Below, in pieces: positions 7,648 to 15,213 of a stretch of 15,337 nucleotides of DNA. Every line of letters begins with the position of its first letter. Position 1 is the stretch's first letter. Origin of the DNA: Dehalococcoidales bacterium (GTDB lineage: Bacteria > Chloroflexota > Dehalococcoidia > Dehalococcoidales > UBA3254); contig JAFGOB010000065.1 in NCBI GenBank assembly GCA_016926695.1, forward strand, positions 1 to 15,337, read 5' to 3'. Position numbers and translations under genes: made by a program. The notes beneath the pieces were generated by a model. That model had not been told where the DNA came from and searched no databases. It was given only the letters and a program-made list of their open reading frames with translations.

Positions 7648-8466
7648 ATGGGATTTGATATTCCGCCTGAGGAAACAAGACCGGAAGAGTTATCTTCTGA
7701 ATCGGAAACACCGGTAGCCAGGACTGGGCCCTGGGGATCCTGGCCGACCATAGGGTTCAGCGCTGTGATCTTTGTGATTTATGTTTTTGCCCAATCTGTG
7801 GTGGCTATTATTTTTGCTTTTCTCTATTCCATCAACGAGTTGGCTTCCAATCCGGAACTTGATCCTTTGGTCATGGTCAATGAGCTGACCACCAATGGGC
7901 TGCTGATCTCGGTTGCCACCGTAGTGTCAGCCGTGGCCGGGGCAGGTATTATACTACTTTTTGTAAAAGTCCGCCGGGGAATTTCGTTACGCAATTACAT
8001 GGCCCTGCATCCTCTGAACTTGAAGACAGTCCTGACGGTATTAGCGGTCGCAGCCGTATTACTGGCTATTTATCTCTATCTTGCACGGTTTGCCGGGGAG
8101 TCCCAGAGCACCGGTTTCTCCCTGAGTATGTATGAGACCGCCGGATGTCTGCCTTTGTTGTGGATAGCTATCATCATTTTTGCTCCGGTTTTTGAGGAGG
8201 CCTTTTTTCGCGGTTTTCTCTTTACCGGTTTAGTCCGCTCTTTCCTGGGGCCTGCTGGTACAATTTTTTTAACCGCGCTGCTCTTCGCTGCCATACACGG
8301 TTTTCAGTATGATCTATTCGGAATAGCCACTATATTTGTCCTGGGTATCGCCCTGGGCATCGTAAGACACAAAAGCGGTTCTCTCTGGAGTACAATATTA
8401 CTGCATTCCGTCTGGAATCTGGCCGGCTTGATAACCATAGCTATTCATGTCGGCGGGGTGGGATAG
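7648..8466 (+). CDS. CPBP (Abi) family intramembrane metalloprotease
   Basis: A 272-residue polytopic protein with an acidic, soluble N-terminus (1-30) and about seven hydrophobic segments (roughly 34-60, 84-107, 126-147, 166-182, 202-216, 222-240, 248-268). The active-site set is complete: E183-E184 and R188 in FEEAFFRGF, F213/H217 in FAAIHG, and H253/N257 in HSVWN. Members are glutamate-type or metal-type membrane proteases related to Rce1 and to bacteriocin-immunity proteins, and most bacterial copies have unknown substrates. The start at ATG 7648 is supported by AGGAG 5 nt upstream. It stands alone, facing the antiporter tail to tail, with an operator-like dyad over its promoter. The family is sure, the substrate is not. 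Confidence 0.9.
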   Translation: MGFDIPPEETRPEELSSESETPVARTGPWGSWPTIGFSAVIFVIYVFAQSVVAIIFAFLYSINELASNPELDPLVMVNELTTNGLLISVATVVSAVAGAGIILLFVKVRRGISLRNYMALHPLNLKTVLTVLAVAAVLLAIYLYLARFAGESQSTGFSLSMYETAGCLPLLWIAIIIFAPVFEEAFFRGFLFTGLVRSFLGPAGTIFLTALLFAAIHGFQYDLFGIATIFVLGIALGIVRHKSGSLWSTILLHSVWNLAGLITIAIHVGGVG

Positions 8467-8480
8467 TCCCGAAGTAAATT

Positions 8481-8509
8481 ATGACCGGGTCAGGATTATT
8501 CCCGGTCAT
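8481..8509. terminator. Candidate bidirectional terminator hairpin
   Basis: ATGACCGGG (8481-8489) and CCCGGTCAT (8501-8509) form a perfect 9-bp stem with an 11-nt loop, exactly between the convergent CPBP and antiporter genes. A clear T-run is missing on the plus side; on the minus side AATTTACTT follows. The position favours a terminator role. Confidence 0.55.
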
Positions 8510-8546
8510 GAGTACCGGCAGGACATAACATAACGACAACCATAGA

Positions 8547-10451
8547 TCAGTCGCGACTTACCGGTCCGTTGCCATCGTCCATCCGTTGTTTTCTTAACCC
8601 GGAAATAAAACGTTTTATCCTGCCGGCAAGCCTGCTTACCAGGTGACGGCGTGTAACAGAAGCGCTCTCTGTTGCCATATCTGAGGCGGGTGTTTCGCCC
8701 AGGAAGACCTGCTTGACCGATTGTTCCAACTGGGTATGCACGCCTCTGATCGATCTCAATACCAGGTAGAGAAAAACAGCCAGTATGAGTGCAGGTATAG
8801 CCAGGGTCAGGGATCCGAAAAACAGGAGCTGTGTAAACAGCGGGATCAGCCAGAGGACCAGTATAATAGATAAAATAATCCTGAGACTGTGTTTCAGGAC
8901 TGATCTCAATATCTCTCTATTTTGTATCCTGCCGGTTGTGGAATCTACCAGTATGTAGCCGGTAACCTCTTCCACGAAGGCCATCAGATTTCGCCAGATG
9001 AGTACTAGTGACGGTAAACATAATACCAGGATAGCACAGCCGAACAGCATGGCCAGGATATCCTGGCGGACGGGCCAGTAAGAGGCAAGGTTTTCCACGA
9101 ACTGGAAAGAGAGAGTGCCTGTGCCTATGACAACAAGAAGGATCAGGCAATTAATGATAATATTCCTGCCGGTCTTGCGGGTTTTGAGAGCCTGGTTATC
9201 CTGCCTGGAGAAGACTCTTCTGATATTCCCGCCCCAGGCGTTGATCTGGACAATATATTCTCTCAGCGAGCGGGGCGATTTTCTTTCCAGAAAATCCACC
9301 AGCTTGTCCGAAGAGCGGGTCAGATAGGGCGCAATCATTGAGGTTAAAGTGGTAGCCACTGCAACAATCGGATATACAGGAGCCACGGTAATACCCCGCT
9401 CAATACCGATTTTACCTATTGCCAGGGAAAACTCTCCCATCTGCGGCATGCCAAGTCCTACCTGGAGGCTGGTCCTGGCATCATAACCGGATATAACCGC
9501 TGCGATGGTATTGGCGAAGATTTTTCCCAGCACATAGACGACTGCAACAATAACGGCAGGCAGAAGAAAATCACGGAACTGGGTGATATCGATGAGCATT
9601 CCGATAGCCACGAAGAACAGAGCGGCAAACATGTCCCGCACGGGGGCCATAACCTCTACTATTTCTTCGGAATGCCGGGTGTCTCCTACCAGCGCTCCGA
9701 CCAGGAAAGCGCCGGTGGCTACCGACAGGCCCAGTTCCTTGCTTAACAGCGCCATGGCAAAACAGAGACCCAGGCAGGAAATGAGCAGGGTCTCTTTGGA
9801 ATGAAAACGGTGGGTGAAAGCGATAATGCGGGGCACGACTATGGCGCCCAGCGCCAGTGACGAGACGGCGAAAATTACGAGTCGTAAAGCCAGGGAGGGG
9901 ATGCTGCTGAAATCCGCCAGACCCGTGGAGGTGCTCATGCCGGAGAGTATAGCGATAATCACTACAGCGGCGAAGTCCTCGACTACCAGGATACCCACGA
10001 TAACTCTGGATGACACCATATTCAGCTTGCCCATATCTTTGAGAAGCTTGACGATTATAGCTGAGCTGCTGGTATACAAGGCCGCGCCCAGGAATAATGC
10101 TTCGGTTTTCGACCATCCGAATAGATTCCCCAGGCCGTAACCCAGGGATATCATGGTAGCGAGCTCAATCCCGCCGATAACCAAAGCCGTCAGTCCGATC
10201 TGCCGTATTTTACTCCAGCCGAACTCCAGTCCCACTCCGAAAAGAAGCAGGATCAGTCCGATATCCGCCAGCAGGCCTATAGTCTCGACATCTGTTGAGG
10301 AGAAGAGGGGTAAAATATAAGGACTGATGATTATACCTGCTACCAGGTAGCAAAGGACTATAGGGGGATGGAGTTTGCGTAATAATACAGTAACTCCGCC
10401 GGCGACTACCATAATGAGGGCGAAATCTTTAAGTAAGCTAAACTCTTCCAC
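8547..10451 (-). CDS. CPA2-family cation/proton antiporter with extra C-terminal membrane domain
   Basis: The first 390 residues form the usual 12-13 helix antiporter core of the Kef/NapA type. It contains the unwound-helix region around LYTSSSAIIVKLL (125-137), the ion-binding GILVVEDFAA (153-162, E158-D159) and the late helices with GLGMPQMGEFSLA (332-344). The C-terminus has no TrkA-N (Rossmann NAD) or TrkA-C domain, which Kef proteins carry. Instead, four more hydrophobic segments follow (about 430-451, 464-487, 523-545, 547-567), then a basic tail. The role should be exchange of Na+ or K+ for protons across the cytoplasmic membrane; which ion cannot be told. The start is GTG at 10451, with GGAGG four bases upstream. 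A GGTACA/TGTACC dyad (10467-10483) lies just upstream of it. Confidence 0.9.
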   Translation of the reverse strand: MEEFSLLKDFALIMVVAGGVTVLLRKLHPPIVLCYLVAGIIISPYILPLFSSTDVETIGLLADIGLILLLFGVGLEFGWSKIRQIGLTALVIGGIELATMISLGYGLGNLFGWSKTEALFLGAALYTSSSAIIVKLLKDMGKLNMVSSRVIVGILVVEDFAAVVIIAILSGMSTSTGLADFSSIPSLALRLVIFAVSSLALGAIVVPRIIAFTHRFHSKETLLISCLGLCFAMALLSKELGLSVATGAFLVGALVGDTRHSEEIVEVMAPVRDMFAALFFVAIGMLIDITQFRDFLLPAVIVAVVYVLGKIFANTIAAVISGYDARTSLQVGLGMPQMGEFSLAIGKIGIERGITVAPVYPIVAVATTLTSMIAPYLTRSSDKLVDFLERKSPRSLREYIVQINAWGGNIRRVFSRQDNQALKTRKTGRNIIINCLILLVVIGTGTLSFQFVENLASYWPVRQDILAMLFGCAILVLCLPSLVLIWRNLMAFVEEVTGYILVDSTTGRIQNREILRSVLKHSLRIILSIILVLWLIPLFTQLLFFGSLTLAIPALILAVFLYLVLRSIRGVHTQLEQSVKQVFLGETPASDMATESASVTRRHLVSRLAGRIKRFISGLRKQRMDDGNGPVSRD

Positions 10452-10466
10452 CTTGCCTCCGGACCG

Positions 10467-10483
10467 GGTACAAAAGATGTACC
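10467..10483. repeat. GGTACA/TGTACC dyad upstream of the antiporter
   Basis: GGTACA (10467-10472) and TGTACC (10478-10483) form a perfect 6-bp inverted repeat with a 5-bp centre, 16 bp upstream of the antiporter GTG. A further GGTACA occurs at about 10513-10518. This may be an operator or a leader hairpin for the antiporter; the evidence is the symmetry alone. Confidence 0.35.
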
Positions 10484-10521
10484 TTCCTTAATGATAACAT
10501 AAGAGGATAGAGGGTACAGCC

Positions 10522-10728
10522 ATGATTCAATTTAAAATAAATGTAAAAGTTTACAGTGTATTGACACCGGGACGCTATATCGGTCTGCCGGAAGATGAGG
10601 ATGATTTCGATTTTGCGGAGAGGTTCGGCCAGCTCAGGGCAGAGCTGGAAGAGCAGATGCAGGAGGAAGTGCGTCTTAATGGACTCATTCGACAGAATTT
10701 GGCCAGGCTGGAATTGAATCATGAATGA
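10522..10728 (+). pseudogene. hsdM: HsdM C-terminal remnant (type I restriction methyltransferase)
   Basis: From about residue 13 the 68-residue frame reads VLTPGRYIG followed by an acidic stretch and a heptad-like helix ending QNLARLEL. This matches the last 50 or so residues of type I HsdM proteins, which close with V/YLTPGRYVG and a helix that contacts HsdS. The other roughly 450 residues are absent, including the SAM-binding site and the NPPF catalytic motif. The first dozen residues do not look like HsdM, so the deletion junction is near 10556. The 8-bp overlap with the hsdS start typical of intact operons is kept. No methylation can come from this product. Confidence 0.75.
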
Positions 10729-11482
10729 GTGGAAGGAATGCAAACTGGGAGATGTGGCAGATATTGTAATGGGTAAATCTCCCAAAGGCGAGACTTGTCA
10801 TACTGCTCACAGCGGAATGCCGTTACTTAATGGCCCAACTGAATACGGTATTAAATTTCCTGAGCCAGTTCAATATACTATTGATCCAAAACGTCGTGCT
10901 AAAAAGGGTGATATATTATTTTGTGTTCGTGGTTCAACAACTGGCCGAATGAACTGGGCGGATCAAGAATATGTAATCGGTCGCGGTTTAGCATCTGTAG
11001 GACATAAGAAAGGTTTTACATCGTATACCTACTATAAAGGGCGTTCTCTTAAAGATGACTTTGAAACATTTGAACAACAGGGCACGGTATTCGGATCAAT
11101 AGCACCGGATAGTGTGGATTTCCATGTTTCTGAAACCGGAGTGCTTTATGACAGCCCGGCCAGGCGTACGAGCTATGAAGAGGTCATTCTAAAGCATACC
11201 CTGGAATCAGCCATCAACCGCCTCAATCCCACTTTACCGCCCGGAGCCAGACAGGAAGCCTTTAAAGCAGTATTGTCCGTATTTTCTCCCCAGCTTATCA
11301 CTGCTAACGAAGCCTTTCACAAGATGCTGGCAGAGGGTGTACCGGTTTCCATCAATAAGGAGGGCCAGGAACGCGGTGAGCGGGTCTGGCTGGCGGACTT
11401 CCAGAATGCGGACCGGAATCAGTTTTTCGCCATCAACCAGTTCACGGTAAATGAAAAAAATCAGAATAAGCGGCCAAATTGA
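10721..11482 (+). pseudogene. HsdS target-recognition half joined in frame to HsdR N-terminus
   Basis: Residues 1-126 are the first target-recognition domain of a type I specificity subunit: [18 protein letters not shown], then LLNGPTEYG, KKGDILFCVRGST and the GRG of YVIGRGLAS. At about residue 127 (near 11099) the sequence switches to the N-terminus of HsdR: ETGVLYDSPARRTSYEEVIL, LNPTLPPGARQEA, FSPQLITANEAFH, DRNQFFAINQFTV, NKRPN. The second HsdS half, the conserved coiled-coil spacers and the first residues of HsdR are missing. It ends at a TGA just where HsdR should continue with RPD and the endonuclease core. The frame is open across the junction, but neither a functional HsdS nor HsdR can result. 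Recognition of the two parts is firm. Confidence 0.8.
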
Positions 11483-13551
11483 TCCATAATCTGGATAACC
11501 CTACCATCGTAGTAATTACTGACCGCAACGATCTGGACCAGCAGTTATTCGATACTTTTGCCGCTTCCGCCGGTTTGCTGGGGCAGCCGCCGGTGCAGGC
11601 GGAATCCCGCGAGCATCTGAAATCACTGCTCAGGGTGGCTTCCGGCGGCATTGTTTTTACAACCATCCAGAAGTTCTTCCCGGAAGACGGCGGCATTACC
11701 TATGACCGCCTGTCCGGCCGCCGCAATATTGTTGTCATTGCGGACGAAGCCCACCGTACCCAATATGGATTTGAAGCTAAAGTAGTGGATACTAAAGTTG
11801 GCGACTATATCGATATTTATGATATCGCCCAGGCGGTCGAAGACGGCGCAACGGTAAAGATCTACTATGAGAGCCGTCTGGCAAAAGTCAATTTGACTGC
11901 CGAAGGGCGCAGGCTGATCGAGGAATTCGACCGGGAAATGACGGATGACGGTCTCTCTGAGTCTCAGAAGGCTAAAGCTAAATGGACCAAACTGGAAGCT
12001 ATTGTGGGCCATCCGGAACGGCTGAAGAACCTGGCCCGGGATATCGTCACGCATTTTGAGAAACGGTTAGAGTATTTCGATGGTAAAGCCATTATCGTGG
12101 CTATGAGCCGCCGTATTGCTGTGGCGCTCTATGATGAAATCATCAAGCTGCGGCCCGGCTGGCACAGCCAAGACCTGAAACAGGGTACCCTCAAGGTGGT
12201 GATGACATCTTCCTCATCCGACAAGATGGAGTTTGATCCGGAAGACCCCGAAGGACTGGTCATCCCGGCCAGTCACCGGACCACTAAAGAGGACCGTCAA
12301 CTACTGGCCGAACGTATGAAGGACCCGCAGAATTCACTGAAACTGGCTATTGTAAGAGATATGTGGTTGACCGGCTTTGATGTACCCTGTCTGCATACCA
12401 TGTACATCGATAAACTAATGAAAGGCCATACCCTGATGCAGGCTATCGCGCGGGTAAACCGGGTCTACCTGGATAAACAGGGCGGCTTGATAGTGGACTA
12501 TATCGGGATTGGTACTGCCCTTAAAGAAGCACTGATATTTTATTCCAAATCCGGCGGCCAGGGAAACCCGGCTGAAATGCAGGAGAAAGCCCTGGAAATG
12601 CTGCTGGAAAAGATGGAAGTTGTGCGGCAGATGTTCCACGGCTTTGATTACAGCGGGTTCTTTACAACCGGTACCTCCGGCAGGTTAACTCTCATTTTAC
12701 AGGCCGCGGAGTTTGTATTAGGTTTGCTCCAGGGCAAAGAACGTTTTCTGAAAGAGGCCACCGCCCTTTCCCAGTTGCTGGCACTGGCAGTGCCCCATGA
12801 GGATGCTCTGGCTTTGACTGCAGAGATCGCGTTCTTCCAGTCCATCCGCGCCAGGTTGCTCAAATTTGAAGGCGAAGATGGTAACAAGGCCGGCAAAAAT
12901 TTTGAATCCGCTATTCGCCAGATTATCAACCAGGCTGTATCGTCCACTGAGGTAATCGATATTTTTGATGCCGCTGGCATTAAAAAGCCCGATATTTCCC
13001 TGCTCTCTGAGGAATTCCTGGCAGATGTTAAGGAGATGCATAATAAAAACCTGGGGCTGGAGCTTTTGAAAAAAATACTCAATGACGAGATCAAAGTCCG
13101 GCTGAAATACAGTATTATCGAAGGTAAGAACCTGTTGGAAATGCTGGAAAACGCTATAAAAAAATATCAGAATAATCTCCTGACCACCGCGGAAATCATC
13201 GAAAAATTGATAGAAATAGCCCGTCAGATTCGCGCGGTGGACGGTCTGGCCGAGAAGCTCAACCTGAACAAGGATGAATTCGCCTTTTACACCGCCCTGG
13301 AAATCAACGACAGTGCTGTTAAGGTACTGGGTGATGAGACGCTGAAAACCATCGCCAGGGAGATTGCGGACAAAGTCCGTAAAAACGTTACGATAGACTG
13401 GAATATGAAAGAGAGTGCGCGAGCCAGGCTAATGGTACTGGTGAGACGGACACTGAATAAATACGGCTACCTGCCGGATAAACAGCAGAAAGCCGTAGAT
13501 ACCGTGCTTAAACAGGCGGAGGTTCTGGCGGATTATTGGGTGGATAAATAG
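11479..13551 (+). pseudogene. hsdR: HsdR translocase remnant lacking nuclease core, Walker A and motif III
   Basis: From its first codons the 690-residue frame aligns with the middle of Hsd[33 protein letters not shown] (motif Ia/Ib region) and the DEAH box [13 protein letters not shown] (85-98). It then jumps at about 106-108 from KVVDTK directly to VGDYIDIYD, so the FTGTP motif III block of roughly 35-40 residues is gone. Later parts are intact: [10 protein letters not shown] (292-301), the arginine-finger motif [10 protein letters not shown] (319-328) and the helical C-terminal domain to the end. Between the previous frame (ending NKRPN) and this one, about 180 residues with the PD-(D/E)xK site and the P-loop are missing. 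The TTG start overlaps the preceding stop and has no ribosome-binding site. Without a P-loop it cannot hydrolyse ATP. Confidence 0.85.
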
Positions 13552-13561
13552 GATACGAATG

Positions 13562-13680
13562 TGAAGCGAAAGCACGGAAGAATAGGAGAAGCCCCTCATC
13601 CAACCTGTCCTTACGGCGGACATTGGATGCAGATAGAACGGAAGAGCGAGGTGCCCGGGCAGCGGTCGCCCCGGTCCGGT
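13562..13680 (+). other. GC-rich hairpin segment after the hsd relic
   Basis: I see no protein-coding sequence in 13552-13867. The first part contains a 7-bp stem CATCCAA/TTGGATG (13597-13603 with 13623-13629) extended by GTCC/GGAC (13607-13610 with 13618-13621). A second stem is CCGGGC/GCCC(c)GG (13655-13660 with 13668-13674), and a GCGAAAGC tetraloop-like hairpin lies at 13565-13572. The density of stable stems suggests a structured RNA or a remnant of one; I cannot match it to RNase P, tmRNA or SRP RNA. Confidence 0.3.
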
Positions 13681-13711
13681 AAGGAAGGTTACTATTACCG
13701 ATCTTTTCTAT

Positions 13712-13742
13712 ACTTAACGCCATAAAAATGGCCGTTTTAAGT
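13712..13742. terminator. Hairpin, possible bidirectional terminator
   Basis: GCCAT-aaaa-ATGGC (13719-13732) is extended outward by further A/T pairs to ACTTAA/TTAAGT (13712-13717 with 13737-13742), with short bulges on the 3' side. It lies between the hsd relic (plus) and the RsbRD-like gene (minus). The outer TATACTTA (13709-13716) recurs inverted as TAAGTATA at 13793-13800, so a larger 92-bp palindrome-like block is also present. Confidence 0.45.
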
Positions 13743-13867
13743 TGGAAATTTTCACGGTATTGATTTTATTTATCGGCATAAAATTACGTTGCTAAGTATA
13801 ATAGTCCCGGGAGTTTGTAAACCGTGTTTTTTGTTACTGCCACGTGTATTTACCGCCTGGATGCTTG

Positions 13868-14332
13868 TTATTTTCCTTTTTTCGAGGATAGTTCCCGGTA
13901 TTTCCGGGCAGTAATATAGTTGATGTAGTCGAATATCAATAGAATACGATTGATGGCATGCACTGCTTCGTACATATCGTTTAAAGCCAGCTCAAAAAGC
14001 GCTTCGTCTTCAGCCTTAATCCAGATATGCCTTCTGAGTAAAACCTGGGAGTAGAGTATTTGTTCCAGGGGGATACCCCTGGCAAAGTAATCTTCAATAA
14101 CACCCTCAACATTGAGAATATGCTCTACTTCTTCATCAGCTTCTTTGGCGAAGTACATATTTCCCATGTTTTTATATATAGCAACAGCATGGCGAATAGC
14201 AGTTTCCCTGGGGACCACATCGAAGGCGGTAGTTCTTTCATTCTTGCTTAAAGCTTTATACCAGAGCTCGGCAATTGCGTCAGCATGCTGATGGCACATA
14301 TACATTAATCTATCCGTGGCTGCTTGCGGCAT
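13868..14332 (-). CDS. All-helical sensor protein resembling the RsbRD N-terminal domain
   Basis: A 154-residue, fully helical protein with AIAELWYKALSKNE near the start, a central charged segment, then GVIEDYFARGIPLEQILYSQVLLRRHIWI. The spacing of W, RG-I-PLE and the LLRRHIW helix resembles the non-haem globin-like N-terminal domain of RsbR/RsbRD stress-sensing proteins. The STAS domain that follows in true RsbR is absent, so it is a stand-alone sensor module. The start ATG has AAGGAG 7 nt upstream. It is divergent from the pilus operon 250 bp away, so it may share its control region. No haem-proximal histidine assignment is attempted. Family assignment is moderate; globin-type or other helical-bundle sensors are alternatives. 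Confidence 0.5.
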   Translation of the reverse strand: MPQAATDRLMYMCHQHADAIAELWYKALSKNERTTAFDVVPRETAIRHAVAIYKNMGNMYFAKEADEEVEHILNVEGVIEDYFARGIPLEQILYSQVLLRRHIWIKAEDEALFELALNDMYEAVHAINRILLIFDYINYITARKYRELSSKKGK

Positions 14333-14473
14333 ATCGTCGCTCCTTTTGATGAATTTTCCGGTCTTGAGACGCTTATGTACTCTATTAACGCGGGTCTTGC
14401 TTTCTTCAGTCTAGCATATACCACCGTCAAAATCATTATACTAAATCTTTTCCGGCTTAAAAAATTAACGGGA

Positions 14474-14520
14474 TTTGTAAGTATTTTGTAAGCTTTTTCG
14501 GTGCTGCTGTAATTTTGTAG
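14474..14520. repeat. TTTGTA repeats upstream of the pilin promoter
   Basis: TTTGTAAG occurs at 14474-14481 and 14485-14492, 11 bp apart, and a related TTTGTAG at 14514-14520. The third copy ends 9 bp before the pilin -35. Helically phased copies upstream of a promoter suggest activator binding. The rest of the gap 14333-14581 shows no gene. Confidence 0.35.
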
Positions 14521-14528
14521 TAATGCGC

Positions 14529-14557
14529 TTGTTTAAGAATGTATTTAGCTTGATAAT
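14529..14557 (+). promoter_or_regulatory. Promoter of the type IV pilin operon
   Basis: TTGTTT (14529-14534) and GATAAT (14552-14557) are separated by 17 bp. The pilin ribosome-binding site AGGAGGA (14569-14575) and ATG (14582) follow at normal distances. Confidence 0.5.
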
Positions 14558-14581
14558 CAACCTGTTTTAGGAGGAGAAAAA

Positions 14582-14953
14582 ATGAAAGGTCTATTCAAAA
14601 AAAACTGGGTTAAGGATTCAAAAGGTTTTACCCTGGTTGAACTGCTGATCGTGATCGCTATTATCGGGGTGCTGGCGGCTATAATTGTGCCCAATGTCAC
14701 GGGACTTATCGGCAGCGGAGAACCTGAGGCAGCCAAGGCGGAGCTGACTACCGTTCAATCTGCCATGGATACCATGATGGCCAAGCAGTCACTCAAGACC
14801 GTGACTGCCGTTACTTCAGCCACCAGCGATATGTCTGCTTTCCCCGATTCGACTAACCCGCTTTATCCCAATTACCTGCGTTCTGCTGCTACCAAGGGGA
14901 CCTATACCTGTTCTGCCAGCGGTCTGGTTACACAGGCATCTACCGGCTATTAG
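14582..14953 (+). CDS. Type IV prepilin (class III signal peptide)
   Basis: The 123-residue protein has a short basic leader (residues 1-15) ending KG, then FTLVELLIVIAIIGVLAAI, the classical prepilin peptidase site with cleavage between G15 and F16 and the conserved Glu at mature position 5 (E20). The mature form is about 108 residues, with the hydrophobic N-terminal helix followed by a helix with AAKAELTTVQSAM and a Thr/Ser-rich C-terminal half. Only one cysteine is present, so no disulfide loop of the Pseudomonas type is possible. It is small, which fits a major or pseudo-pilin of a thin pilus, competence or secretion system. It is preceded by AGGAGG and followed by a zinc-ribbon gene and a PilB/GspE ATPase gene, so it belongs to a type IV pilus or type II-like operon. 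Confidence 0.93.
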   Translation: MKGLFKKNWVKDSKGFTLVELLIVIAIIGVLAAIIVPNVTGLIGSGEPEAAKAELTTVQSAMDTMMAKQSLKTVTAVTSATSDMSAFPDSTNPLYPNYLRSAATKGTYTCSASGLVTQASTGY

Positions 14954-14997
14954 ATCGACGGTCCGGCTGAATCTTTTTGAGGGGGGCTGAGGGAGCG

Positions 14998-15153
14998 ATG
15001 TTAAAAATGATATGGAATAGAAAATGTATAAAATGCCAGGGGCAATATTTCATTGAAAAATCAGAAGATGGTGAATACCTGGTCTGTCTGCAATGCGGCC
15101 ATAGCATGAAATTAACAGAGCGTAAACCGGCGTTGCCGGTCAATGTCCGGTAA
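14998..15153 (+). CDS. Small zinc-ribbon protein
   Basis: A 51-residue protein with C10-x2-C13 (RKCIKCQG) and C30-x2-C33 (LVCLQCGHS). The two pairs are 16 residues apart, as in a treble-clef or rubredoxin-like zinc ribbon. GAGGGAG lies directly upstream of the ATG. It sits 44 bp after the pilin and 60 bp before the PilB-type ATPase gene, in the same direction, so it should be co-transcribed with them. Short zinc ribbons can bind nucleic acid or act as protein adaptors; nothing tells which applies here. The gene is too short to be called by many pipelines. Confidence 0.7.
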   Translation: MLKMIWNRKCIKCQGQYFIEKSEDGEYLVCLQCGHSMKLTERKPALPVNVR

Positions 15154-15213
15154 CCGGTGATGCCGTTCCGGTAGAATGACAATCTTGTCGGTATCTGTTT
15201 AAGGCTAAGTAGT

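Noticed and set aside
9571..10140. Open frames of 108 and 181 codons within the antiporter region
   Set aside because: They overlap the membrane core of the antiporter; their Arg-, Gly- and His-rich or Ser- and Arg-rich composition is typical of shadow frames.
11442..13094. Minus-strand frames opposite the hsdR remnant
   Set aside because: They mirror a clear HsdR coding frame and contain no recognisable motif.
14060..14251. Plus-strand 63-codon frame
   Set aside because: It is antisense to the RsbRD-like gene, without a ribosome-binding site.
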